The position numbers and the translations under genes are program-made. Shown here one piece after another: positions 21,407 to 29,652 of a stretch of DNA of 42,003 bases (its first letter is position 1; every line of letters begins with the position of its first letter). Under the pieces are notes generated by a model. It searched no databases, had not been told where the DNA came from, and saw only the letters and a program-made list of their open reading frames with translations. The DNA comes from an uncultured Elusimicrobia bacterium (lineage in GTDB: Bacteria > Elusimicrobiota > Elusimicrobia > Elusimicrobiales > UBA9959), in NCBI GenBank assembly GCA_903917735.1, contig CAIXBR010000023.1, positions 1 through 42,003 on the forward strand, given 5' to 3'.

Positions 21407-23652
21407 TTTTTAAATAGATTTTTAAGGAGCTTCGAGGCTCCGGGGACCAGTTTGTCCACGGCTTTCTGTACGGCGGGCTGTTCGGTTATGGACCGCATGT
21501 CCGGCTTTACCGACGGCTCGGCGAAGGTGCCTTTTACGAACATGCCCACGGGGGCGCTCATGCGCACGCCGCTGGCCGCCTTCAGCGTGGCGTTTATTTT
21601 CATGTCCAGCTTTTCGGCCGGCAGATTAATGGAGCCGGAGGAGGAAACGTCCGCCACGGCGGAGGCGAGGGCGGACTTGTTCAGCTTCATCAGGCCTTTC
21701 GTGAAGGTGTAGTCCCCTTCTATTACCTGGAAGTCTATGTTGTTGAAGTCGGGCAGGCGCAGCGTTTTGGCCAGCTTGGAGGTTTTCTGCAGGACCAGCA
21801 GTGGATAGAGCGCCACCTTCGCGGCTTTATGCTTTTCCGCCATGGCGTAAAGATCGGAAAACTTTCCGGGCCCGGCGGTGAACGAGGCCGTGCCGTCCAG
21901 CGCCTTCAGATCGTCGGAGATGTTAGTCAGGTCAAGCTTTGCGGAGGCGGGGCCGCAGCGGAAATTGGGGTGCTCGATGGCGCCTATTTCGGCTTTGCCG
22001 GAGACGTCCAGGTAGAACGGTTCCCCGACGGCTTTCCGGGCGGTTTCTCCCCCGTGGGCCGGCTGGGCGGCCGGGGCGTCCTTTACCGTCAGTTTCGCCA
22101 GCTTAAGGGTGAACTCGGCCTTGGGATGTGTAAGCAGGTCCCGGGCCTTGAAAGCAGCTTTCAGGTCTTCCCCGTCCAGTTTTCCCTCCAGCTTCTGCGA
22201 GGAGACCGCGTCTTTTGAAAAATCTATCGAACCGCTCAGGCCGGAGAGTTTCCTGTCAGCGAAGGACGCGCCAATGCCGTTAAGCGCGGCTTTCCCCTTA
22301 AGCGAAAGCGCAGGGCCGTAAGAAAAGTCCAGGTCGGCCTCGGCGGCGCCGTTAAGCGCGTACGGCCCCGCAAGGCCGGGCGCGGCCTCCGCCAGCCGCG
22401 AAAGGTTCTTTATGTCGGCATGCGCCGTACCGGCGGCCTTCAGCTCTCCGGAATAGTTAACGGAAGCTCTGCCGGTAACGGCCAGCCCGTCGCAATTCAG
22501 CGCGAAAGAGCGTATGAAGGCTACGCCGGGCTGCAGCCGGGCGCTGGCGGAGATCTCGGTCAGGGGCAGCTTGAAACCGTGCGGTATGGGCAGCTGTTTT
22601 AGCTTCCTGGCCAGCACCGTGCTGTCCACTTCCGGCGTCTGCGCCTTTATCTCGGCCGTGATATCGTAAGTCACCGCCGGTTCCCAGGCCGCGCGGCCCG
22701 CGAGCGAGCCCTTTACCGGCCCCGCCGCGAACTTTACCGAGCGCAGCGTTATGTCCTTGAACGTCAACTTGAAATCGGCGTCCGCGTCTATCTGCGGCAG
22801 CAGCACCTTGGGCGGCAGGCTTTTGAAGACCGTACGCAGGTCGGCGGTGGAGAACGGCTTTACCGAAAGGGAAAGTTTAGCGTCCGGCTCCATCAGCCCC
22901 GAGAGGGAGCCCTTCAGTTGCGCCCTGGCCCCGCCCAGGGATAAAGACGCGGAGTCTATTTCGGCGCGGCCCTTCGCCGGGTCCCAGTTGCCCAGGGCCA
23001 CGCGGCCTTTCAGCCGCGCCGGAACGGAACCGGTGAAATAGGGCGAGACCACGTCCATGGTCAAAGCGGTCTCGATAGGAAAAAGACCTTCCGGAGAGAT
23101 AGCGGAGGCGGACAGACTGATGTCGCGCAGGGTGATGGTCATGTCCCCGGCCGCGTTGGCGTAGGTGAACCGTGAGTTCTTGATATTCAGGCTTGAGATG
23201 GCCAGCGGCGCCTGCACCGGCTTTTTGTCGGCAAGCACTACCTGTTTTGTGTCCCGTCCGGGGGTTATCAGATCGGAGAAATTATAGGTATCCTTTTTTA
23301 CCTCCGCCACCCGCATGTTTAGGCCCGAGGCTGAAACGGAGTTTATCTTTACGCGGCGGTGCAGAAGCGCCCCGAAGGACGGGCGGACCGAGAACGAGTC
23401 GGCGCTGAAAAATTCCCCTTTCTTGAAATCCGGGTATTCGGAGACCTTGAGTTTTGTAATGGCCAGGCCGGAGAGGTTGAGCGAAGCGGAATCGAAGGCG
23501 ACTTCCCTGTGGATGTTCTTGGAGGCGTATTCCAGCGTAAGCGCTTTAAGGCGCGCCGGGGTGAAATAAAGTTTAAGGCCGACCGCCGCGACAGCCAGCA
23601 AAAGCAGCGCCGCGGCAAATATTGCGCCTGTTATTTTCAGTATGCGGGTCAT
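21403..23652 (-). CDS. AsmA-family envelope protein, 749 aa
   Basis: An inner-membrane anchored protein with a single N-terminal helix (about 7-27) and a large periplasmic part. The start MTRILKITGAIFAAALLLLA, then RLKALTLEYASKNIHREVAFDSASLNLSG, is characteristic of AsmA and its relatives (TamB, YhdP, YicH), which bridge membranes and move phospholipids or affect outer-membrane assembly. The C-terminal AsmA-like domain is recognisable (LPDFNNIDFQVIEGDYTFTKGLMKL; GSINLPAEKLDMKINATLK; GTFAEPSVKPD). The middle is long b-strand repeats. No ribosome binding site precedes the ATG, and a perfect TATAAT ends 9 nt upstream. Confidence 0.88.
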   Translation of the reverse strand: MTRILKITGAIFAAALLLLAVAAVGLKLYFTPARLKALTLEYASKNIHREVAFDSASLNLSGLAITKLKVSEYPDFKKGEFFSADSFSVRPSFGALLHRRVKINSVSASGLNMRVAEVKKDTYNFSDLITPGRDTKQVVLADKKPVQAPLAISSLNIKNSRFTYANAAGDMTITLRDISLSASAISPEGLFPIETALTMDVVSPYFTGSVPARLKGRVALGNWDPAKGRAEIDSASLSLGGARAQLKGSLSGLMEPDAKLSLSVKPFSTADLRTVFKSLPPKVLLPQIDADADFKLTFKDITLRSVKFAAGPVKGSLAGRAAWEPAVTYDITAEIKAQTPEVDSTVLARKLKQLPIPHGFKLPLTEISASARLQPGVAFIRSFALNCDGLAVTGRASVNYSGELKAAGTAHADIKNLSRLAEAAPGLAGPYALNGAAEADLDFSYGPALSLKGKAALNGIGASFADRKLSGLSGSIDFSKDAVSSQKLEGKLDGEDLKAAFKARDLLTHPKAEFTLKLAKLTVKDAPAAQPAHGGETARKAVGEPFYLDVSGKAEIGAIEHPNFRCGPASAKLDLTNISDDLKALDGTASFTAGPGKFSDLYAMAEKHKAAKVALYPLLVLQKTSKLAKTLRLPDFNNIDFQVIEGDYTFTKGLMKLNKSALASAVADVSSSGSINLPAEKLDMKINATLKAASGVRMSAPVGMFVKGTFAEPSVKPDMRSITEQPAVQKAVDKLVPGASKLLKNLFKK

Positions 23653-23660
23653 ATAATTAA

Positions 23661-23666
23661 ATTATA
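23661..23666 (-). promoter_or_regulatory. -10 box directly before the asmA-like gene
   Basis: A perfect TATAAT on the minus strand; the predicted transcript start (about 23654) is at or 2 nt before the ATG. The 118-nt gap to the divergent sugar kinase is strongly AT-rich, with TATAAC at 23721-23726 on the plus strand as a possible promoter for the kinase. Confidence 0.5.
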
Positions 23667-23770
23667 CAAAAGTGATTCCAAATCTTTACTTTAAAATGCT
23701 AAATTAAATACTAAACCAAATATAACTTTTCAATCGTTCAGCGCGCTTCCTGAAGGCATACTCTCTAAAA

Positions 23771-24706
23771 ATGAACGCTCTACTAGTCAATCTTAACCTT
23801 GCAGTGGACAAAACGGCTTTAGTTCCCGCTTTTGAGAAGGGGCGCATCTACCGTATCCCCGGCACCATCACGCTGCCCGGCGGCAAAGGCGTCAACGTCG
23901 CCCGCGCCCTGCGGGTGCTGGGGCTGGAGGCGCCTGTCACCGGGTTCGCCAGCGGTCACAACGGACGCTGGATAGCCGCCGCGCTTAAAAAGGAAGGCTT
24001 TAAAACCTTTATAGAGCGGCACAACAACGGGGAATCGCGCGTCTGCTACAGCATTGTTGATTCCGCCGGGCGCTCCACCGACCTGAACGAAGAGGGGCCG
24101 GCGGTGCCCGCCGCCAGCCAGGAGCGGTTCCTTAAGCGGTTCTCAAAGCTGGCCGGGGAGTTCCGGGCGGCCGCCGTCTGCGGCAGGCTTTCCCCGGGGC
24201 TTAAGAAAGGTTTTTATTCCTCGCTGGTGCGTTCGGCCGCCGCGCGCGGCTGTTTCACTGTTTTCGACACCAGCGGCCAGGTGCTGGCCGAGGCCGTGGC
24301 GGCCGGGGCCGACGGGGTGAAAATAAACCGCGCCGAGTTCGAGGAACTTTCCGGTGACGCTTTTACCCCCTCCAGGCTGTCGGCCTATTTCAGGCTGCAC
24401 GCGCGCGCCGGCCTGAAAACGCTTATAGTTACGGACGGCCCTTCGCACACTTACGCCGTTTCCCCCTTCGGCCTGTGGAGCGTCCGGCCGCCAAGGCTGG
24501 CCCGGCTGAAAAGCCCGACGGGCGCCGGCGATTCTTTCATGGCCGGGTTCCTGTTCGGCTTCCTGAACGGCTACGATTTCGAACGCACGCTGAAACTGGC
24601 CGCCGGCGCGGCCGCCTCCGACTGCCTTACACTGGGGGCGGGGCTGGTGCGCCGCGCGCAGGCGCTGGAAATGGCGCAGAAAGCGGTGGTCAAAAAAATA
24701 GGGTAA
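23771..24706 (+). CDS. PfkB-family kinase, 1-phosphofructokinase/LacC-like, 311 aa
   Basis: A ribokinase-fold sugar-phosphate kinase. The N-terminus MNALLVNLNLAVDKTALV with GGKGVNVARALRVLG (about 38-52) is the pattern of the 1-phosphofructokinase/tagatose-6-phosphate kinase branch. The anion hole and catalytic Asp are in SPTGAGDSFMAGFLFG (about 249-264). KINRAEFEEL and VTDGPSHTYAVSP are also typical. The exact substrate (fructose-1-phosphate, tagatose-6-phosphate or other) cannot be told; no PTS genes are near. It lies 11 nt ahead of the acyl-CoA synthetase gene, suggesting one transcript for ATP use and ATP recovery in fermentation. Confidence 0.9.
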   Translation: MNALLVNLNLAVDKTALVPAFEKGRIYRIPGTITLPGGKGVNVARALRVLGLEAPVTGFASGHNGRWIAAALKKEGFKTFIERHNNGESRVCYSIVDSAGRSTDLNEEGPAVPAASQERFLKRFSKLAGEFRAAAVCGRLSPGLKKGFYSSLVRSAAARGCFTVFDTSGQVLAEAVAAGADGVKINRAEFEELSGDAFTPSRLSAYFRLHARAGLKTLIVTDGPSHTYAVSPFGLWSVRPPRLARLKSPTGAGDSFMAGFLFGFLNGYDFERTLKLAAGAAASDCLTLGAGLVRRAQALEMAQKAVVKKIG

Positions 24707-24717
24707 GGAACGACATC

Positions 24718-26982
24718 ATGGAAAAATTCTCAGCGATAGAAAAAATACTGGCCGACGCGGGCGCGCAGGGACGTGCCAGCCTCAGCGAGCCGGAAGTTTA
24801 CAGGGTGATAGGGCTCGCCGGACTGGAAGCTCCGAAATATTTCCTTTACCCCGCTGCCGGCCTTGACCCGGCCGCCGCCTCGGCGGATGCGGCCGCCCGG
24901 CTGGCCGGCGACAGGGTGGTGCTTAAACTGGTTTCCTCCAAAACCCTGCACAAGACCGAAGCGGGCGGAGTAAAAGTGCTGGAAAGGTCCGCCGCGGTGA
25001 TAGAGGCGGCTTTGCGGGAAATGGCCTCCAAATTCCCGGAGGCCGAGGCTTTCATGGCCGTTGAGTTCCTTCCCCACGCCGCTTTCGCGCTTGGCGAGGA
25101 GCTGCTGCTCGGGGCGCGCGCCGACGCGGCTTTCGGTCCCGTGGTAACGCTTGGGCCCGGCGGCACCAACGCAGAGGCGCTCACAAAGTCGCTGCGTCCC
25201 GGCATTTCCCCCTCGGTGATCCCGGTCGAACTGGCATTCAGCGGCGAGGACTGGACTAAGTTCCTGGCCGGCAGCTGGGTCTGGAAGTACGCTTCCGGCG
25301 GCGTGCGCGGCGGCAGGCGCCTGGTGGCCGACGGCGAGATGGTGAAGTGGCTGGAAGGCTTCTCCCATCTTATGAAGCATTTCCGCGACGGCGGCTCTTC
25401 CGACTGGGCCATAGAGGAATTCGAGATAAACCCGCTGGCCGCGGCCAAAGGCCGGCTGACCGCGCTGGACGGGGTGCTGCGCTTCCGCAAGGCGAAAAGA
25501 TCGGCGCCGCGCGCGAAACCATCAAAACAGGGCATAACGGGGCTGCTTCATACGCAAAGCGCGGCCGTGGTGGGCGTTAGCGAGAAGAAGATGAACATGG
25601 CCCGCATCATCCTTAACAATATTTCCAAGGCGGGGTTCCCGAAAGAGCGCACCTATATAGTCAAAGAGGGCGTAGCCGAGATAGACGGCGTGAAATGTTT
25701 CGCCTCCCCCGCGGCCCTGCCTGAAAAAATAGATATGTACGTGGTGGCCGTCCCGTCACCGGAGGTGCCGCGCGTGCTGGCCGAGGCCGGGGAGTCCGGC
25801 AAAGTGAACGGAGTGGTGCTTATTTCCGGCGGCATGGGTGAAAAGTCCGGCTCCGAAGGTATGGCGGGCGCGGTAGTGGACGCGATAGACGGCGCCAGGA
25901 AAAAGAACCCTGATTTCGCGCTCTCCGGCGGCAATTCCATGGGGATAGTGCTCAACGGGGTTAAACTCAATACTTTCTTCATACCGGAATACAAGCTGGA
26001 ACATCCTCTCGGCGTGAACCCTTACAACGCCAAGACCGCTTTTGTGAGCCAGAGCGGAGCTTTCGTGATCTCGACCATAAGCAAGATGCCCTGGCTTAAG
26101 CCGGCATACAGCGTTACCGTGGGCAACCAGCAGGACGTTACTGTGCCGGACTACGTGGACCGCCTGGCCGAGGAAGACGACCTTAAGGTGATACTGGTAT
26201 ATATGGAAGGGTTCAAGCCCGGCGACGGGCTGGCGCTGGCCCGGACCATAGAGAAAGCCCGTTCCAAGGGCAAGCAGGTAGTGCTCTACAAGGCCGGCCG
26301 GACCGTAGTCGGGCAGAAAGCCGTGATGGGGCACACGGCCTCCATAGCCGGGGACTACCTGGTGACGCGTCTGATAATGGAGAGCGCCGGCGCCCTGGTA
26401 GCGGAATCTTTCGACGACTTCAACGACCTGGCGGCCCTGGCCTGCTCCTTCGCAGACCGAAAAATAAAACACGGCAACACCTTCTTTATGAGCAACGCCG
26501 GTTTCGAAGCCGCAGGCATGGCGGACGGTGTGGCCGGCCGCGTCACAGCCGAAATGCACCCGGGGACCGCGGCGGAGATGGAGAGAACGCTGAAGGAGTT
26601 CCGGCTGGATTCCATAGTGGACGCCAAGAACCCTCTGGATATTACGCCGATGGCTCCGGACGCCGCGATAGGCGGGGTGGTAGCAACGGCGCTCGCCTCG
26701 GAGGAATTTTCCGGCGCCGTGGTCTCCATGGTGCCGCTGACCGCGATGATGAACACGATGCCGAAGGGCGGGGCCTGGCCGGACGACTTTGAAAAGTCGT
26801 TCCTTAAAGGCGCCGCCGAGGCGGCGCGCAACGCGCGCAAGCCGCTGATATTCTGCGTGGCCGCCGGGACAAAATACGAGCCCTATTGCGCCTACGCGCA
26901 GGCGCTGGGACTGCCGGTCTTCCGCTCGTCCGACCGCGCGGTCAAGATATACGCGAAATACCTGGAATACGTTATAGGCTGA
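24718..26982 (+). CDS. ADP-forming acyl-CoA synthetase, fused beta-alpha subunits, 754 aa
   Basis: The enzyme converts acyl-CoA, ADP and Pi to the acid, CoA and ATP, a substrate-level ATP step common in fermenters. Residues about 1-260 form the ATP-grasp (beta) part, with HKTEAGGV (His78, the second phosphohistidine). Residues 275-750 are the alpha part: CoA-binding VVGVSEKKMN (284-293), SQSGAF (444-449) and MGHTASIAG with the main phosphohistidine His539. In many fused homologues alpha precedes beta; here the ATP-grasp comes first. The ATG at 24718 has AAGGA 8 nt upstream; the longer in-frame stretch back to 24475 runs through the kinase gene. Substrate (acetyl-, propionyl- or aryl-CoA) unknown. 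Confidence 0.88.
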   Translation: MEKFSAIEKILADAGAQGRASLSEPEVYRVIGLAGLEAPKYFLYPAAGLDPAAASADAAARLAGDRVVLKLVSSKTLHKTEAGGVKVLERSAAVIEAALREMASKFPEAEAFMAVEFLPHAAFALGEELLLGARADAAFGPVVTLGPGGTNAEALTKSLRPGISPSVIPVELAFSGEDWTKFLAGSWVWKYASGGVRGGRRLVADGEMVKWLEGFSHLMKHFRDGGSSDWAIEEFEINPLAAAKGRLTALDGVLRFRKAKRSAPRAKPSKQGITGLLHTQSAAVVGVSEKKMNMARIILNNISKAGFPKERTYIVKEGVAEIDGVKCFASPAALPEKIDMYVVAVPSPEVPRVLAEAGESGKVNGVVLISGGMGEKSGSEGMAGAVVDAIDGARKKNPDFALSGGNSMGIVLNGVKLNTFFIPEYKLEHPLGVNPYNAKTAFVSQSGAFVISTISKMPWLKPAYSVTVGNQQDVTVPDYVDRLAEEDDLKVILVYMEGFKPGDGLALARTIEKARSKGKQVVLYKAGRTVVGQKAVMGHTASIAGDYLVTRLIMESAGALVAESFDDFNDLAALACSFADRKIKHGNTFFMSNAGFEAAGMADGVAGRVTAEMHPGTAAEMERTLKEFRLDSIVDAKNPLDITPMAPDAAIGGVVATALASEEFSGAVVSMVPLTAMMNTMPKGGAWPDDFEKSFLKGAAEAARNARKPLIFCVAAGTKYEPYCAYAQALGLPVFRSSDRAVKIYAKYLEYVIG

Positions 26983-26994
26983 GCAAGGACGCTG

Positions 26995-27029
26995 AAAGCG
27001 GCCGGAGGGAATATCCCCCCGGCCGCTTT
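26995..27029. terminator. Bidirectional terminator
   Basis: Perfect 11-nt arms (26995-27005, 27019-27029) with three more G-C pairs inside (27007-27009 with 27015-27017) and a 5-nt AATAT tip. AAA/TTT flanks work in both directions. It sits between the convergent acyl-CoA synthetase and the 544-aa exported protein gene. Confidence 0.85.
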
Positions 27030-27068
27030 ATTTGCCGCAGTCCAGTAAATGAAAAACCGCAGCTTTCT

Positions 27069-28703
27069 TTATTCCGCGTCTACCCAGACGCCGCGGGCGG
27101 GCATCTGTGCCCCGCCGAAGGCTTTGTTCTGTACCGCGCCCTCTTCGGCCAGGCAGCCGGAGATGAAGGCGCGCGCTTTCACCAGCTCGCCCGCGCTGTT
27201 GATGTAGACGGGCACGTCTTTGCCTTTCTTTAAATTCACGTGGTCGCGTTTCACGATGTAATCGGAATTAAGCTTGCCCGAATAGTCGTTGTAAATGATC
27301 TCGACGTGGCAGTCCAGGTAGTCGCGGGTAAGGCTCTTCAGCCACATGCGGTCTTCGGTCAGCGTGGCCTTGAAATCCTTGCTCTCAACGTATTCCAGCC
27401 GGTCGCGGAAGTCTTCGGTCAGGTTAAGGTAGACATCGGGGTCGCAGTAGTTCTTGTCGGCGGTGAACTGCGCGTAGAGCTTTTCGTTCACTATGTTGGC
27501 CAGCTTCGCGCCTATCTTTCCGCCCATGGAATTGACGTCGTCCTCCTGCTGCTCGTTGACGCCGTGGGACAGCACGTGGGAGCCGGCGGTCTCGATGCTG
27601 CCTACGAGCGCCGCGCGGAAACCGCCGCGGACGTAGCCGTAGAGCATGATGCCGTGGAAGTGGTACCAGGCGCCATATTTGTCGCCGCGGCCGGAGTAGA
27701 AATTGCAGATGTTGGCGAGCTTCCGGGTGACGGCTAGCTTGTCGCGCTGCGGGTGGCGCCAGTTGTCGGAAAGGATGTTCTCTATGGTCAGGATGGCCAG
27801 GTAGACGTCGCCGCCGTTGATACGGTAGCTGGCGCGGAACATCTGGTCCAGTGACACCGAGCCCTCGCCGCGGGAAAGGATGTAGTTAATAAGTTCGACT
27901 TCGGTGCCTGTCTTAAAGTGGCGGGAGGTCACTCCGGAGGCCAGCGCGGTCAGCAGCTTGCTGAAGCCGAGTGGTATCATTTCCCCCTTGTCCTTGCAGT
28001 ACTGCATGAACTCGGGGCTCCAGGTGTGGGGTTCGCCGAATTTGGGTTCCAGGCCTCCGGCCTGCTCTTCCTTGATGATCTGCATCATCATGTTCAGCAT
28101 CTCTTTCTTGCGGAAAGGGTTCACGCGGCCTTCCAGCTGCATGGCGGAATTGTGCAACTGCACTATCATGCGGTCTTTTTCGTCAGCCGGCAGGTCCAGG
28201 GCGTTTATCTGTGCTTCGGTGGGCATGGCCACGGGGGCGTCCTCTACCACGGGGTTAATATCGGAATAGCTGCCGCCGGCCGGGCTGCCGTTGTCCTGGG
28301 CTATGCCGAACAGCACCTGAAACAGAACTTTTGGGAGGTTCTTGGTGTATACGGCCAGGGCCACGTCGCTCTGCAGGTCGTAGCGCTGGTAGCCGGACTG
28401 GCGGTATTGGCGGGCGAATTCCAGGCCGTTGTTTATGCCGGGGATGTCTATCGTGCCGCCGATGACGTTGAGCTTGTTCGTGTCCGCTGAGGGGCGGCGG
28501 CGCGGCAGAAGGGGATCGTAGGAAGCAGCGTCCAAATAGTAATTCCCGGCTTTAACAGCGGCGCGCTGCGCCGTTGCTGGGGTAGGGGCTGCGAAATAGT
28601 CCGAGGAGGCTTTCAGACTCTCCGCGTCGACGTATTCCAACGGCCTCGCTTTGGCGGGTATGGCCGCCAGTACGGTTATCAGCGCGATTATGATTTTTTT
28701 CAT
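27069..28703 (-). CDS. Exported protein of unknown family, 544 aa
   Basis: A clear signal peptide (MKKIIIALITVLAAIPAKA, cleavage near residue 19) and no lipobox or later membrane helix, so the protein should be periplasmic or secreted. The mature part is mixed helix, with several notable stretches: LPRRRPSADTNKLNVIGGTIDIPGINNGLEF (about 64-95), a Met-rich segment MLNMMMQIIKEEQ (about 205-217), and AWYHFHGIMLYGYVRGGFRAAL (about 358-379) with two close His. Late residues TRDYLDCHVEIIYNDYSGKL look like a small b-domain. I recognise no family and propose no function. GGGGAAAAAACCGG precedes the ATG as a possible ribosome binding site. It is alone in its unit. Confidence 0.75.
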   Translation of the reverse strand: MKKIIIALITVLAAIPAKARPLEYVDAESLKASSDYFAAPTPATAQRAAVKAGNYYLDAASYDPLLPRRRPSADTNKLNVIGGTIDIPGINNGLEFARQYRQSGYQRYDLQSDVALAVYTKNLPKVLFQVLFGIAQDNGSPAGGSYSDINPVVEDAPVAMPTEAQINALDLPADEKDRMIVQLHNSAMQLEGRVNPFRKKEMLNMMMQIIKEEQAGGLEPKFGEPHTWSPEFMQYCKDKGEMIPLGFSKLLTALASGVTSRHFKTGTEVELINYILSRGEGSVSLDQMFRASYRINGGDVYLAILTIENILSDNWRHPQRDKLAVTRKLANICNFYSGRGDKYGAWYHFHGIMLYGYVRGGFRAALVGSIETAGSHVLSHGVNEQQEDDVNSMGGKIGAKLANIVNEKLYAQFTADKNYCDPDVYLNLTEDFRDRLEYVESKDFKATLTEDRMWLKSLTRDYLDCHVEIIYNDYSGKLNSDYIVKRDHVNLKKGKDVPVYINSAGELVKARAFISGCLAEEGAVQNKAFGGAQMPARGVWVDAE

Positions 28704-28727
28704 CCGGTTTTTTCCCCGCGTCGGTCC

Positions 28728-28740
28728 TATATACTATAAT
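28728..28740. promoter_or_regulatory. Overlapping divergent -10 boxes
   Basis: TATAAT (28735-28740, plus) overlaps TATAGT on the minus strand (28738-28733), with TATATA beside it at 28728-28733. Both the exported-protein gene (minus) and the phosphoesterase gene (plus) lack other promoters, so the two polymerase sites would compete. No good -35 box is visible for either. Confidence 0.45.
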
Positions 28741-28819
28741 CTAACAGAAGCTGCGGCTTTTGTAATGTGCGGAAAGGCCTATACTGCCGTTGTTTTTGGA
28801 CCCGCCGGGTTTAGGTCCT

Positions 28820-29524
28820 ATGGACAAAGAAAAACTCGTTCTTATTTCTGATGTGCACTCCAACCTCCCGGCGCTGGAGGCCGTTATCGCTGATATCGGC
28901 CGCCGCGGGCTATCCTCCGCCCCTGTCTGTTTCCTGGGTGACGCGGTCAATATGGGGCCCTTCCCCGCCGAAACGGTCAGCGCGCTGATGGCGCTGAAGC
29001 CCTTTTCGCGCGTACGCGGCAACCACGACAGATATATGACCTGTGACCCGGGCCGCGAGGCTCTTGAGCGCTATTTCCGCTGTCCCGAGGGCGCCGACCA
29101 CAACGCCTGGACCTTTTCGGCTCTGGACCGAAGCGCCAAAGACTGGCTGGGATCCGCCCCTGAAAGCCTTTCTTTTTCGCTGGGCGGCGCGCAGTTCACC
29201 TGCTTCCATGCGTCAAAAGACAACGACGAAGTTCCTTTTCCCATTTCTCCCCAGCCTGTGAACATCTTGTTCGGGCACATCCATTCCCCCTTTTCAGTCC
29301 CGGCAGGCCCCGGCCGGCTGATAGTTAACCCCGGCAGCGTGGGCAGTCCGTTGGACGGCAACCCGGAGGCGTCTTACGCGGTGCTCACCGTAAACGGGTC
29401 CGTCTCCGCCGAAATAATACGGGTCAAGTACGATATAGCCGCTTTCTGCTCCGCCCTGGATGAACGCGCGGCGCCCTGGGCTGAAACCATAAAAAGGGTG
29501 GTGACCCGGGCCTGCCTTTTTTAG
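28820..29524 (+). CDS. Metallophosphoesterase, YfcE/MJ0936-like, 234 aa
   Basis: A calcineurin-fold phosphoesterase that uses two metals. The metal motifs are in order: LISDVHSN (Asp and His, about 8-15), LGDAVNMGP (about 40-48), RGNHDR (about 65-70), CFHASKD, and FGHIHSPF (about 146-153), followed by VNPGSVGSP. This branch cleaves phosphodiesters; the natural substrate is unknown. I chose the ATG at 28820 because family members begin 5-6 residues before the first strand. A TTG at 28790 could add 10 residues; neither has a strong ribosome binding site. The neighbours give no further hint. Confidence 0.87.
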   Translation: MDKEKLVLISDVHSNLPALEAVIADIGRRGLSSAPVCFLGDAVNMGPFPAETVSALMALKPFSRVRGNHDRYMTCDPGREALERYFRCPEGADHNAWTFSALDRSAKDWLGSAPESLSFSLGGAQFTCFHASKDNDEVPFPISPQPVNILFGHIHSPFSVPAGPGRLIVNPGSVGSPLDGNPEASYAVLTVNGSVSAEIIRVKYDIAAFCSALDERAAPWAETIKRVVTRACLF

Positions 29525-29615
29525 GAAGAAGATGCTTCACACATAACGGGATGCTTCGGCTGGGAGCATAAAAAAATACCGGGCCGTCCATGGCGCGCGG
29601 TTCTCCCCATTTTGT

Positions 29616-29621
29616 TATACT
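29616..29621 (+). promoter_or_regulatory. -10 box before the radical SAM gene
   Basis: TATACT lies 31 nt before the GTG start, giving a leader of about 25 nt with a GGAG site. The -35 position is GC-rich and does not match the consensus. The 128-nt gap also has GATGCTTC twice (29530 and 29551 regions). Confidence 0.4.
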
Positions 29622-29652
29622 ATGAGTATTCCCAAACATCTTGGAGACCAAT

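Noticed and set aside
24475..24717. Longer N-terminus of the acyl-CoA synthetase reading back into the sugar kinase
   Set aside because: It overlaps the conserved C-terminal third of the PfkB gene, and a good ribosome binding site directly precedes the ATG at 24718.
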